Notes: generated from the letters alone by a model not told the origin. A stretch of DNA of 64,000 nt from Sialis fuliginosa (GCA_961205875.1 OY540810.1:8928001-8992000), one strand, 5' to 3'; positions 13,677-27,559 are shown, counted from the first letter of the stretch. Program-made: numbers and translations.

Positions 13677-15995
13677 TTTAAACACTTACGAGATGTTAGT
13701 GAATTACTAGTGAACCGATTTTATTTAAAATAGCATGATTGCCCCTTACAACCTAACATTATAATGATTGGCTCATTATTACTCCCTGATGTCAAAAAGT
13801 TTATATTAGTAAAAGGTACCATCTATGCAAAAATCCAGAAAACTAAAAGATTAAAATTGTAATTTACAAGAAGTGTTTTCGTTTTTTTTCCATTATTAAT
13901 TGTGGTATGAACTAATGTAAAACTCATTTCTAGATATAAACGTTTTTGATGCTTGCAACGAAAAATAAATATCAGATTTGTTACATTTATTTTTTACATT
14001 CTTTTTATTGGATATTTTTTTTTTCATAATCATTGTCTCTTCTCGAAACTGCAAAGAGTATTTTGTAGAATGTCTATTTGTTAAATTATAATTTTACAAA
14101 AATTATAATAGATAGAAGATATTTTTTTTTATTTTGAATGAATCTGTATATAATGCAAAAATGATACTTTTGTGGGTTGATACATATGTGCATAACACAC
14201 TCCACTTATTCTCATAGTAAACTTTTAATAATTGATTGCAGATTCGTTTAAAAATTCAAAAAATGAGTTCGATTAATTTTTTTATAAAAATATATTAAGA
14301 CAATATATGTGACTCAAATACGAAGCATCGCTTTAAACTTTTGAGTGCTACTGGAATTACCAAACTATTTAACAACAAACGTGACCAATTGTTTAATAAA
14401 TAACAAACATTCATGTTATGCAAAAATAATAATACATTTTCAACTAACCAATCTGAACGTAACAATAAAAAATGTAGCTATTATCATCTCAATAAAGACA
14501 TAAAAAACTTTTTTTTGTTAATACAACATACAAACCTATAATTAAAATGTAATAAGTGTTCTTTATCTATTATTATATGTTTAAAATTATTGCTACCAGT
14601 AGAATAGAGAAGTTATTTTTTTACTCCATTATAGACCAGGAACAAAAACAATGGGAATTTCTTATTTAAAAGAAATACTATTATCTTGTTATATATAAAT
14701 TGGTCATTTCTACAATAGTTTTTTCGTTTTTAATTTGATATAAATTGTGTTTAATTCATTGTAATTGATGTCTTTAATTAAAGATATTTCTTTTGGTAAC
14801 AAATGTATAAAAAATATGTGAATTTTTTTAAGAATTCAAACATGACAATTTTAGTTTGAATTGACATTTGTAGTGTCGAAATTTTCTTGAATAAGGAACT
14901 GGAAGAAAGGAGATTTTTTTATTAACTTGGGAATACTAGAGATTAGTAGAAATACTCCAGTAAGAGTTATGACAACGTCGCTATTCTTAGCCAAACTAAA
15001 CTGCGGTGACGCAATGTATTTAAAATAATAATAATTATGTATTATTTTTAGGAAGCACAAAAAATTAAATTACAATTGAACAATGTAATATGAAGTAAAT
15101 AAATAAAAAAATACTGCTGTAGTATAAGTAGAACTTAGTTACTACAATCAAGCAGAAATTGGTTCGGGCTCTCAGAACTCTTATTTGATTTAATTCTGGG
15201 AGCCATTTTTTTACCGTTTTACATATCTTTGAATATCTAAGATTTTATTCTGAAAGATTGCAAAAATAAAAAATCGATTTTCTCTCCTACAAAACTGAAT
15301 AGCTAAAACCTTTGTATGTTTATTACATAAACTAACAAATAAAAATCACAATAATTAATAAAATTAATTACATTATTTTTAATTACAGTATTTTAATAGA
15401 ATTTTGGAAAAATGTCTTCATTATGATCATGATTCCAAATAAAATATTTCTTTTAGAACGATTAAAAATGCATTTAAAAAACAATTGGCTCGTTGATAAC
15501 CTGTAAACAACATATGGTAGAGGGGCATTTTTTGAAAGGAGGGGTTCCTTTCTTAAAATAAAAAACAAACTAACATTATAAAATTACACAACTTAATCAA
15601 AATATTGTTTTTTATTACAATAAATAAGAACATAATTTATAACTTCATACAAAAACATTTATTTGATCACATAAATACAATGACAAATTGAAATATTATA
15701 GAATTCGATATGACGATTGAATGAAAACACATAGCTTGTTTGGTAAATTATGATCACATTTGGAATAGTTTGTTTTCAAATAAACGTACCACGTTGTCTA
15801 AACATATCGGCCAGTAACTGTCATAATTTCACACGTTTGTAATATATATTTGAGGCATGACGTAAGATTTTTATCATTATCGGTTGGATCACAGATTTTT
15901 TTAAGACGCATTTAGAACTCGTTTTTTTGTTCATTTTTGTATATCAGATTATGAACTTTTGATATTTTATTTTATAAAGCCATTATACATACATA

Positions 15996-16485
15996 CAGGG
16001 TGTCCCACGGGAAGGTATTGGATCTAATCAGATGTAATTTTCAAATGGATGCAATTATTGAAAAAAAAAATCGTTGAAAAGATATAAGTCTGCAGTTTTT
16101 AATGGATATAAATAAATTATTTGTGCATACAATTTTTTATTGATATAAATATGCTAAACTTATCGATAATTCTCTTAAAAATAACAAAAAAAATGATTTC
16201 AATGCAGATTTATTGTCCAAAAATGAAGTGACGTAACACAAGTTTAAATATATAATGAGTTATAACCTTTTTAGTGTGGTTTCACTCTTAACTTTATGTT
16301 TTCTGTATTTAATATGAAACCCCCTACAAAAACTGCCATACAATTTTACTCTCGAATAGAAGCACTTACTTCGTACTTGCTTCTACCATAACCCGAATAA
16401 AATTGCAGACTCTCGCACGCCTTTTTTTGTTTTTTCAATAACTGCATCCATTTGAAAATGACAACTGATTAGTTGGAACACCATG
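15996..16485. mobile_element. mariner-like MITE (CAGGGTGTCCCAC) with TA TSD
   Basis: CAGGGTGTCCCACGGGAAGG at the left and GTTGGAACACCATG at the right; further in, TTTTCAAATGGATGCAATTA and TAACTGCATCCATTTGAAAA are inverted copies. TA on both sides (15994-15995, 16486-16487). 490 bp, non-coding. Confidence 0.8.
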
Positions 16486-16859
16486 TATTTTATTTTTCTT
16501 TAGAATCAGTGAAACTAAATCAAAATCTTTCTAATGTGTATAGTATACCAATTTGCATTATATACAATGGATATTGTAACTAAATTGGTAAAATACATAG
16601 ACGATATAATACTGAAGATTTGTAAAACCTTCGGAATCGCTCACTTTCATTTCTGAATAAAATAAAAGTATACTTTTTTACGTAGAACTCCCCAGTGGTA
16701 CACTTTGAAATTTTATATATCCGAAACAATCGTAGAGCAATAAATAATACACTTATGTAGTCCTATTTATAATGAAACTAGTTTTAAGCCTCCATAATTT
16801 ACCCCCTTAAATAGAGGCATAAAAAAGATAAACTAATTTCTATAGGATTTTTTTACATA

Positions 16860-17052
16860 TTATTATATCCGACATATCTGTTAGTCTGTTTGTTGCCATT
16901 TTGCGGCTAAACCGCTTAACCGATCTTAATGAAATTTGGCAGGAAGATAGCTTGCAACCTTAGGAAGGATATTGACTATTTAGTATCCAAAAACTGATTA
17001 GATTAAAAAATACAAATTCCATGCGGACAATGTCGCGGGTAACAGCTAGTTT
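16860..17052 (+). repeat. RTE-like 3'-tail repeat
   Basis: AACCGCTTAACCGATCTTAA, TGAAATTTGGCAGGAAGATA, GCTTGCAACCTTAGGAAGGA and GTCGCGGGTAACAGCTAGT in order. Same type as 1570-1695 and, reversed, 9520-9710. Confidence 0.6.
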
Positions 17053-18053
17053 TCTATAATAATTTAAAAAATTGGTCAATACATACATAGTTCTAACGTT
17101 ATTAGTTGCGACACTGTTACTACTGTGCCCCTAGTTTTTTAAAAGTGTTATTAAAATTAGGAGAGTAAGAAGAATATATACTGTAAAATATAGTTTTTTA
17201 CGTAATTGACAATTATATACAAATATTTTCAATGCATTGAAATTCCGTTGATGACATCATTTGGATCACACCAAACTAAAACAATAGCAATTATCTTTCA
17301 ATTGCATTACCAATTATTTAATTGTAACAGATAATTAGTAAATAACCCTATAATTAATTAAGTAATTGTATTCCAAATTCCATTACTGATATCATTCCTT
17401 AACAATTTGTATCAATTTTGTAATACTTAAATGGAAACAAATAAAGTATATCAGTTTTTTAGTGTTTCAAAAATATTATATTTTTTAACAAATTCTTTTA
17501 TGATGAGATCATTGAATTATATCAACATATTTGAAAAATATAGGTATGTTTTCTACGCATAAGGTAATTTAGAACAGTTAACTTGATGTTTATTTTATTC
17601 ATAATATTTAGAGTAAGACATATTTATTGAGTAAACTTTTACTTTAATAATAAAGTAGAAGATATTTTAATAAGATTTTAATTCCAAAATTTAATATCTG
17701 ATATGCATATATTAACATACCTGTTAATTATAATAAAAATTAACAGCTCTTAATGTGAAACCTGTAATTTTTTTAATCGGATTATTATTTTATAACGTTG
17801 AAAAACATTTTAATAATTTACTCATCAAAACTTAAACAAATTTGCTTTTAATGTATCTTGTAAAATACAATACAAGAATGGTAACAACTTTCTGGAAAAT
17901 GTCAGGGACATTTTTGAAACAATGCTGAAAACCCCATTGCGTCAATTCAATCTCCCATTAAAATTTAAAAGAGAACGTGCAAAATTTTCAAAAAAGCTCT
18001 TTTGTTAATAAATAATTATGTTTTATCACGTGATCTATTCTTAGTATCTAACC

Positions 18054-18712
18054 CAGTGGTCTTAACCTTTTCGAAGTCACGGAACACTTTTGATTGAGCA
18101 CTATCTTACTGTTAAATATAAAAAAATATACATTCATAAAAGCCTAATTAACATAGTTCGTAAAAAAGTAATTCTTCTAAATATTTTAAATCAAAATTAA
18201 TATGATACTTGATAATGCTACTCTCATTTATTTATCAATATTCCCAAGTCTTTCACGTTTTTTAGATTTAATGTTCGTGAATGTTGAAATGCCCAGTTCA
18301 CACAAATATGATTTTGAAAACTATAGCAAATTTTTTTTGCTTTTATGGAAAGAACAAAAAAAAACAAAAATTATTCAAAGCCAGTATAGAAAATATCAGT
18401 AAGATTCGTCGACAAATTAACTGTTCTTTATGAAACAAAAATTCGTTATTTTAACTGCAGCAAATGGATTTCGAATCCAATTGTAATTTTTATTTTATTT
18501 TGAGAATGAAAGTAATGTACAATATTTTCTTCTAATAATGATTTAATCATTTATTGTTCTGTGAAAGGACTGAAATTCTGAAATAAGATTAAATACAACT
18601 CCTCAAATGAATTGTAAATGGTAGGGATGAAAATCAAGCTGCTTGTGAATTGTTTTTATTATTTCGCAAAGAACTTGTAACATTTTCGCGGAAAACTGCT
18701 TAAGAACCACTG
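18054..18712. mobile_element. hAT-type element (CAGTGGTTCTTAA ends)
   Basis: The left end CAGTGGTCTTAACCTTTTCG and right end GCTTAAGAACCACTG are the common CAGTGGTTCTCAACC-type hAT termini. 659 bp. The inner GAAGTCACGGAACACTTTTG is also typical. No conserved TSD is evident; the open frame 18202-18402 has no recognisable transposase motif. Confidence 0.7.
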
Positions 18713-21366
18713 GTTAACAAATCAGAAATGTACCGCACTTCATATTGTTTTTTTGGTTCAATTAATGAATATATTAAGGTTTTTAACAGTGATGATTTTA
18801 ATTTATTTTGTTATTTGGTATTGAGAATAATATTTTTTTATGAATACATAATTAATTTCGTGAAATTTTATTCTGATAATTTATTTTACATAAATAAAAA
18901 TGAAAACTGTACCTTAAAAATTTTATGAGTTTTTGTAAGTAACATTATATTTTACGCTAGAACCGGGAAAAATCAGGGAAAGAGTGGCTACCCTGAAAAG
19001 GAATGTAAGTTAGTTAATAAATTATTATCATCCCAAGATTAATTATCATTCTGATAATCTATATTGGATTAAATTTGTTGATATCAGACCGTACATATGG
19101 ATTAATGCCAAAAGATAAAACCATTAAAATAACAAATTACAGAAATGAATATAAAAAATATATTAATATATATTACACCTAAAAATATACATGGAAATAT
19201 TTAAATGTTAATGATTTCATAGGAAGCAGGCGGTCTCTGAATCACTCTGTTTATAGAAAATACGACAAAGATTAAATGTTAATAATAAATATTAATTTAT
19301 CAATGCATGTAAGATAAAATGCAACCAGTTGCAATAAATAATTATATATAATAAATTAAATAAACTGGAGAATGTATCTACTTACGTGCAGTTATTAAAT
19401 GTATATTATTGTATATACACTTGCAATCAAATCAATGAAAAAATCAAGTGATTACCTATTCTATTTATTATTCATTTCCTTTTTATTTTTTTTTTATATA
19501 TAAGTTATTTTGTCCCTTGAGTTAACCTTTTTACTTGAAAGTACCTCTATCTATCAAGTTTCAATAAAAGCGTTTCATAATAATAAATATTATACCTACT
19601 TTATAAAAATAGAAAATGTTTTATGTCGAATATTATAAAGAATTTGCTCTAGACTTCTAGAGTAAAAGCTAAGCTAACGTTGCCTGTGATGTGTCAGGAC
19701 GTTATGAATATTTATATAATATTTACTCGTGATTTTAGAGCAGTGGTAATAAATGTATAATAACGTTAACTAGTTTTTTTTGTGTGCATATCTATGGCAC
19801 AGTACCTAACCTAACCTATTCTGCTTTTACAACAAAAAATTTCAAATAAAAACACTGCAATTGATCGCGAATTGATTTGGCATTCTCTACGTTTGATAGA
19901 AACCCAAAACTATTTTTACTGCTTGGTGGCGCTAGTAGTATTGCTATGCTGTGAAACGATGCTATGGGAAATCAATAAAACGTATTTAAATGACCATAAC
20001 CCAAAGTTGTGACACTTTGACATACGGTGGTAATTGACTAGATATAATATTTTATTTTAATAATATCTGTATATAAACTAAACCCAGTTCCTTCCTTCAC
20101 GATACATATTTTTTTTCCAAAAACAAATCAAAACTAAAAAATTAAATTAAGTTAAATTCGTCAACAAAAGGTTAGTTATTTATATACACACGAATAGATA
20201 GGGTACATATATTATATGTATTACAAATCGCAAATTATGTTCTTCAACTGACCTTCATATGTTTAGTTTTTATATTAATTTCAAAATTACTTTAACAATT
20301 AATGGCCAACAGGTAAAAGAGTTGACAACTGCTAAAACGGAATATTAATATTATGTATAAAAAACCGAAAAGCCAATCAGTAATTATCTATTATTTTAAA
20401 TTTGAATAATCGTTTTTCTATTTAAAACTGAATGGCACATATTTCATCATTGTTTTCAATTATTTTATTATTAACTGTGGCCGCGGCTTCGCTCGGTTAA
20501 ATATAAAAGTTAGATATATGGTATCGCGGTTTTTATTTTATATCTTTTTATTCTACACAATTCTTTACTATATTATATTGTTCAATATTTACCGGTTTAA
20601 GCAACGTATTGCAAAAGAGCGCGCTAACGGCAAACTTTTTTCTAACTTGATTTACTATTATCGTCACTGCTTATTTCTTATGTTACCTAACGTAACAAAA
20701 TATATACTAAAATCTAAGCAAAGAACATATCTATGAATTAAAAAACAAAATCGGATAAGTTGTTTTTAAGTGATAAGCGAACTAACAGACAGACAGAGAT
20801 GTTGCGAGGAGCAACAGAACAAAACCATATAAATCCATTTTTGTAAATTTTACAAGATTTTTTAATACCAAAATTTTGAACTAGCGTCTTTGTACAAGTT
20901 GGAAGATGGATAACTTTAAAAAATTAGATATCCGGTTTTGTTCCACTACAATTTGGATTTATCCACATTTGTACCACAGTGACATAACCTGTAATGGCAA
21001 AGAGTTGTAAGTGAAAGAAAACAATAATAAAATCAATAAGGCACAATCGGCAAAGAAATTTTAACGTAATAATCGCACAAAAACTTTTTCTGTCTTTTTA
21101 TACTGGATTTTTTAGCTTTGTTCCGAGACATGTTTTTAGTCATTTTTAAAGGCGTTTTAGTAATATTTGATCTGTGAACTTTGGTCAGTCGATTCGGTGA
21201 TGATTGAAAATCGAAAAAAAGTCACCTCGGTTCAAAGTGGATTTATCAAGTTTTATTCTACTGCTCCTCATATGTAAAGATGATAAAATATTGAAATGTA
21301 TTTTTTGGTACTTGTAGTCTTTGTCATCGGTATATATAATTAATTTTTGATGTAGGTAATACATAT
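18713..21366. other. AT-rich presumed intron, no gene seen
   Basis: No delimited element found. Near 20480 CCGCGGCTTCGCTCGG and near 20790 ACAGACAGACAGAG suggest decayed RTE-like tail pieces. CCTAACCTAACC at 19806 is only two units. Confidence 0.5.
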
Positions 21367-21374
21367 CATATAAC

Positions 21375-21664
21375 TAGAGATTTGAAAAATAGTTTTTCAA
21401 CTATTGCGTAAAAATGCATTTATTGTAATTTTTATTACATATCTCCACCGTTTACAGAAAACTGCTTTGATTGAACACAATTTGAAATCAACTATTTGCA
21501 ACTACCTTTCCAACTATTTTAAAACTATTTGCGACACTTTTTACTGCTTCGTTTGCACTAATTATTATTAAATCGTAAAAAAACAATTTACCAACTATAT
21601 TCCGAAAAAAAAATTGAACTAGTAACTATTTCATTGAAAATAACAACTATTTTTCGAATCTCTA
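21375..21664. mobile_element. hAT-type MITE (TAGAGATTYGAAAAATAG), complete copy
   Basis: TAGAGATTTGAAAAATAGTT and AACTATTTTTCGAATCTCTA are inverted ends; identical 8-bp flanks CATATAAC (21367-21374, 21665-21672). 290 bp, rich in an AACTATTT motif. A close second copy begins at 36121. Confidence 0.9.
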
Positions 21665-22989
21665 CATATAACATACATATTTACCCAAATAACGTATACT
21701 TCAAGGCATGGGTAATAATGGGTATCCAACTGCCAACCTTTTGGCTTCTCATAAATGTATTGTTTTTTTATGTGAAATTTACAGTGAAGCTTATAAAATA
21801 AGTAATAATAAAAATGATTCATTAAACATGCATATTTTTTCTCAGCGAGTGTCATTCTAATCATCTTATTTACATGACGTAATATCCACTACAATTAATC
21901 TATTTACAAATGCATACAAATAAAATTATTATATAACTATTGTGTGGAAAAAAAACATTTTTTTTCAGCATCCTGTGTTGCAAGGTGAAGTAGTAGTATA
22001 AATTAATGAATTCTATTTAAATCATTTCTATATTTATTTTATATATCATTGTTATTTGATGTGATTTATAATGTTTAAAAATGGTAGGTACTTATACTCA
22101 AATAACCAGTATTGTAATTTCTTGTCAGTTATCTGATATTATGTTGAAATTAATGAAATCCTATATTTTAAAACCACTCTTTTTTTTTAATTCAAATAAA
22201 ATCTTAATTTTTTTCTACTTGCATACATATATTTTTGCCTTTTTTCATTATATTGCCAATAAATTTAACAGAAATGACGGGGAAATTAATAATTAAGCTG
22301 TTAAGAGGCTAAGGCGAATAACTTCAATATTTGTTAGGGCTTCACGTGCAACGAGATAAAATTAGATACTGTCGTCTCGCTTTTTTTTAATCTCAGTTTT
22401 GAATTTTGCAGCTGACAGTGTTTCGGCCGATATAGTGTCGTACACGAAATCGAAACAAGACCAACAACCGAAAGTTTTATCGGTGTGATTTTTTTTTCTA
22501 AAAAAACTAAAAAAAATAATTGTTTTTCAAATTGAAATGTAATTCAGTTATAGAATTTAAAAAGAAAGTAAATATTACACATATAAAATTTAGTAGTGGG
22601 CTTGATAAGTCACAGAATTCCATAAAATTCAAACAGATTATCTCTTTTAAAAATTATTGGAGAAAAATACTAAAAATAATTTATTGAACCTTTTAAAAAT
22701 ATATGGTTACCGGTTATCCATGAAAAGGTTCGGATTCAGGTTCAGGTTTGTTGACTTTGAAATATAGCGGTTCGGTTCGGGTTCAGTTTAATGAAAAATA
22801 CTGGTTCGGGTTGATTTTACCTTAATAAATAAATAAAATATAACTACTAAACAAAGCTTTGCGCCGCCACTGGTTTATATAAGACAAAAGACTTAACGCC
22901 GCCGGCCGCCGCCGCCTACGTTGTCGCACCTGTTGAAATTAAAATCACATACGATATACATATAATAACCTTTGGCACTATGATACAAG

Positions 22990-23821
22990 CAGTGCCGGAT
23001 TAACAACGTTGCAGGAGTAGCAAATGCTAAGGGCCTCGCATCTCTGGGGGCCCCGCGACTTTGCGGAAAAATATCTCTTATTGGACTTACTACTTACCGT
23101 CCAATGGTTGATGTATCCATATCTCCAGTAATTTATAATTTAAATTTAGGGTTTTCCGATCTCGATTCGATGTAATCGAAAAATCGATTTTTGAATCTCA
23201 AATCAAGAAAATTTTGTAAGTAAAAGTGGTGTTTTATTATACACTCCTCAAAAAAATTAAGGGATAATTAAATAAAAAAGCAAAACAAAAAATTCAAATT
23301 TTCAAACAGTAGGTAATATTTCCGCGAAAATTAATTAGATTTGCGTGTTCCAAAGCTCATGCAAAAGCTTGCACTTTCTAACTTTTGAATAAAAATTTCA
23401 ACAAATTTTATTATCCCTTTCCGTTCTTTGCCAGGGGTTAAAAGAGTTCAAAAAAATATCTATAATATGATATATTCTAAATCAAGTCAGTCAGCGGCGT
23501 AGTTAGGGGGTGGGGAGGGGGAAGGGAGGTCCGACCCGGGTGACACCCTGAAGGGCGAATTGACTTTTTTTATTATTGAAAGTTTATAGAGGTGATGATC
23601 ATCCAATTTATTTAACAAATAGATCCCACTGATATTTTTATGTCGTTAAAAATTCACATGAGGTTACACCCGCTTAATGTGCAAAAAAAATCCTATTGAC
23701 TTCTTTCGGGAGGAGTGGATTTACTCCCCGAGTTTCACATACACCTCCCCTAGCGACGCCACTGCCAAGGGCCTCTTTATAACATTTGCTACAGGCCCTG
23801 CGCTTGCTTAATCCGGCACTG
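22990..23821. mobile_element. hAT-type element (CAGTGCCGGATTAA) with perfect TSD
   Basis: CAGTGCCGGATTAA and TTAATCCGGCACTG are perfect 14-bp TIRs; identical flanks GATACAAG (22982-22989 and 23822-23829). 832 bp; a GGGCCTC block is inside each end. It contains a second inverted-repeat element at 23492-23764. Confidence 0.93.
23492..23764. mobile_element. CAGYGGCGTAG element nested in 22990-23821
   Basis: CAGCGGCGTAGTTAGGGGGT at the left and CCCCTAGCGACGCCACTG at the right are imperfect inverted ends typical of hAT MITEs. No matching 8-bp TSD is visible, so it may be rearranged. Confidence 0.65.
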
Positions 23822-25145
23822 GATACAAGCGACTTATACTCATACTATATCTCGTATGCATTATTTTAATGTCAGCGATGATAACTTAACACTCTTTCAA
23901 TTGATGCGGTTCCGGTGTAAAGCGTTTACCGCAACGATTATATTTAAATTATGAGATCCATAACAGATTTTTCACCACTTCGGTAACTGTTTTAATTTTA
24001 ATGACGATATTTACTATATTTTATTTGAATATTTGAAATGTAAAGATATTTAACAGTATTTTGTGGTGATTTTAATTTCTTTCGAGTATACAAATTCCAA
24101 TTTTTATCAATTTTATAATTTTGATATCATAGCATTTAATTAAATACCTTGATGAAAACAATCAATGTTTCATTTATTTAGTTAGTAATACATTGTTTAC
24201 CTTTCTGATTTGTTATTAAAATTCATATAATCCCATGTAGGAAATGCCAGCCTTGACGATGGGCCCAATATTGGGTTGCCAAGTGTTGCTTTTTGATATT
24301 AAATCCAGTCTGGACCAACCTTCAGATACCAAACTACGGTCACCTATTATTTTTGGGCCAACTCTAATGAACAATGAACCTAAAATTTTAAAAATCGTAT
24401 GTCCTATTTCAAAAATTCTAATTGATTTTTTTTAGAAGTGTAGGTATACGAAAGCTAAGTGGTATTCAAATAAATTCAAATTTTTGTAAAGGAAAATATC
24501 ACATTCATATGTAGTATTAAAATAAACTAAAAATAGTTCAACTTCAAACAACTGTTTAGTTAAATTTTACGCTGAATTAGTTTTTATCAAAGGGGGTAGA
24601 GGTGATATCAGGTCTCGAATATTTTGCGAATGTTAATCAATAAAACAATTATTATTATTTTCATTTTCTTAACAAAAAGCCAAAATATTATAATTTTTAT
24701 GTAATTCAGGTCAATTTAAAATAATATTTCCTCTCCGATAACAAATTCCACAGATTATATTGAATAAAACATAAAACCAGTCTGTGTTATAAATAAATAT
24801 GTGATTCATACATATCATAAAGCAACATTAAACTGTATTATTATGGGATTAATTGCATGCATTATAAATGCATTCTATTGTTTTGCATAATACAGTAAAT
24901 CTTCTGTGTTTGTCGCGCCGTTGCACGTTGCAAACATAATAATATAATTGTATATATTATGAGTATGATCGCTCAATGTGGAAACCCGCTGTCCTTTATA
25001 TTTTCTCACTGAAATTTATTGCCAGTGTTGCATATAAACAAAACCGAGTTATATCCATGTTAAACATATGTTAAAACACTACTCGTTTAACACTTTCGTA
25101 CAAGTGCGTCGACGTTCATAAGTAAATTATATATTTTGTAAAAAC

Positions 25146-25535
25146 ATATTGCAAGAAGCGCATTCCTTTAACGAATGACATTGCACGAAGCGCACTCCTT
25201 TACATATCCAACTCCCTTATGTGGTTACATTGCATGAAGCACATCCCCTTACAATGTTAAAAGTATACATTTATGTAGTTGTTGTTACATTGTAAGAATC
25301 ACACTCCTTAAATAGTCAACGTGGCAAATGCAATCTTGCAGTTCAAGGAGCACATTCTTTATGTAATCATGTGATTACATTACAAAAAGTCCACTCCCTT
25401 AATGTGTAATAAATACCCCCAAGATTCTTCTAGTGTAAAATACATTTAAAGGTTAACGTAGTAGTATCGATTGCGTTGTTGCATTGCAAGTAGCACACTC
25501 CATTACGTTGTAGTTGCGTTGCAAGTGGCGCACTC
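25146..25535 (+). repeat. irregular array of degenerate ATTGCAAGAAGCGCACTCC motifs
   Basis: About eight variants of one motif, all in the same orientation, start near 25148, 25181, 25228, 25286, 25341, 25377, 25482 and 25508. Consensus ATTGCAaGaAGCrCACTCC followed by (C)TTA. Gaps are uneven (about 26 to 105 bases), unlike a simple tandem repeat. It lies 2.8 kb upstream of the first visible how exon, followed by a relatively GC-rich stretch (25545-25680). Function unknown; a decayed minisatellite or a binding-site cluster are both possible. Confidence 0.6.
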
Positions 25536-26398
25536 CATTATCGAGTTAAACCGCGGCACGCGCCTTTCAATAGAAGAGCCCCTTCTGTGTCGCGATCACA
25601 AAGGCGCATTTGTTTGAATCACTTAGCAAGGTAACTTATTGTTAGAGCTAAATGGGTTTGCTGCGCTTCTTCTCAATGCATACATCAATCATTCAATAAT
25701 ATGGAGAATTGCTTTTAATTGTAAAATTGCAGTCGGTACATTGACAGTGATTTTGAATTAATTTTCATATGTTTATGTGTATTAGTTATGGATTTATGGA
25801 CTTATATGCGGGTCCCTTATGAATATTTTATGCAAGTATAATTAAAATAATTTTATGTTAAAAATATTCTCCACTGTCTCTCGTTATGCTAAACAATAAT
25901 CTGAATGGACAGTTTAATATTTTGATTTTTGTTCTTGGAAATGTGCCAAATTCAATTTATATAAATTAAAATATATTCAAAATACAATTTCTTGCATGAA
26001 TATTCAACATTTAACACAATGTATGTATGTAACACATGTCTTATTTAAATTATTAACATGATTGATGATATTATAATTACCTAAACGTTTTTATTTATTT
26101 CAAATACGACGCAAACTAGCTTTTTCAGTTCATATTTTCTGTAGAATTTTACCGCACAGGAGATACTCTCTTACCGCTCACTTCTTAAAGATTGTACCCA
26201 ACATCCTTTAGCCGTTCAGCAATTGGCTCTCTGCCGATTTTCTAAATTTTATTAGTGAAATGCTTCAAACAAAACAAATATTAGAATTATTTATCAAAAA
26301 ATATATTATTTTGTTCATTAACTTCATAATGAATCTTAAATTAGAACTAATACTGTTGCCAACAAACTGAGAAATATAGTTTTACTCTATTGTTAAGT

Positions 26399-26906
26399 AA
26401 GGTACTGGCACCAGTCTTGGATATGACCCCAGTAATGGCTATTTTTTAATTAAATATACTGAATTAGAAATATTTGTTGAATTTTTATTACTACCATTCC
26501 TGAATATTTATCTATATACATTTAACTGTCTTACAGCGTGATTTGATGACAATCGGCCAATAGGTGTCAAAATGGTGGACATATAAATTATAAACTAATT
26601 ATTAGTATAATTTATTTAATATCTTTTGTGTCGTTGTACTTATCATTTTGTAATCATTAGCAAGTGCCTATCACTGCGTGCTCATTACTGGTTTTACTTT
26701 ATCTATTACTGGAAAAAAAAAAAAATTAAAAGGCTATAATTTAAAAAACAAACTATATTTGCTGACTTTGGTAATTAAATTGATTAAATAAAAAGTTACT
26801 TGTTTTATTAGTAACATGAGTTCATGAAAATTACAAAAAGAAGCCTGTCAATCACAAAAACAGTAAACCTTGCTCTTATAACGGCCATAACTGGACCCAG
26901 TACCTT
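26399..26906 (+). mobile_element. GGTACTGG-family TIR element, copy 4
   Basis: Both ends present: AAGGTACTGGCACCAGTC at the left and CTGGACCCAGTACCTTA at the right. About 508 bp, non-coding, same family as 3439 and 37222. The superfamily is not determined; no clear TSD. Confidence 0.85.
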
Positions 26907-27559
26907 ATATAAACTTGCTATTAATAAAATTATTTTTTAATATGCGGTTGTAAGAGTTTGGAGAAAGGGTGGAAAGACTTAAAAAATATAACGTAATGAA
27001 GCAATGTCTATTATTCCATTTATGCGGTTTTTACGCGCTGTTTTCATGGAACCAATTAACCGCGTAAATGGAGGGATTACTGTATTTTATTAAATCTGTA
27101 TCTATCATCGTTGTTGAGTCATTCGTTAAGCTTATTTATAATGAAATTATGTTTCAACGAGAGGTATTATATTACAATAATAACCAATTTCAACATGGTG
27201 TAGGTATAGATCGAACGATACATAGAGTTGTCAGTTACAAACATATCTCGCAGCTAAGACTGATGTCAGCCAGTGAAATAGAATATTCATAAAGTCCTCG
27301 CGACCTGGGCGCGGCCCTAGACAGGGCGGATTTTTCTACATATTAAGTCATAAGTGGACTGGAAGTATGAGCCGTTGTTATTGTAGCAACAATACCTACA
27401 CGACGCGAACGTGTCACATTCTATCTTTGTTAGGAATTGTTATTCATGTTATTTACATATTCATTAAACAAATTTAGCGTTAACTCAATATCGATTTTAT
27501 ATTTTTTGTTTTTTAAATAATTTTTACTTCGTTATGCGGCCATATGTATATTATACCTA

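Larger units (their letters stand above)
10856..15993. other. AT-rich presumed intron, no gene seen
   Basis: Contains the partial element at 11941 and the repeat at 13553. Open frames at 11509, 14851 and 15383 are short, AT-biased and lack domain signatures. Confidence 0.6.

Noticed and set aside
19803-19818. CCTAACCTAACC, like the insect telomere repeat
   Set aside because: Only about two units; no array and no subtelomeric context.
25146-25535. CRISPR-like repeat-spacer pattern
   Set aside because: Repeats are degenerate, spacing varies from about 26 to 105 bases, and the genome is eukaryotic.
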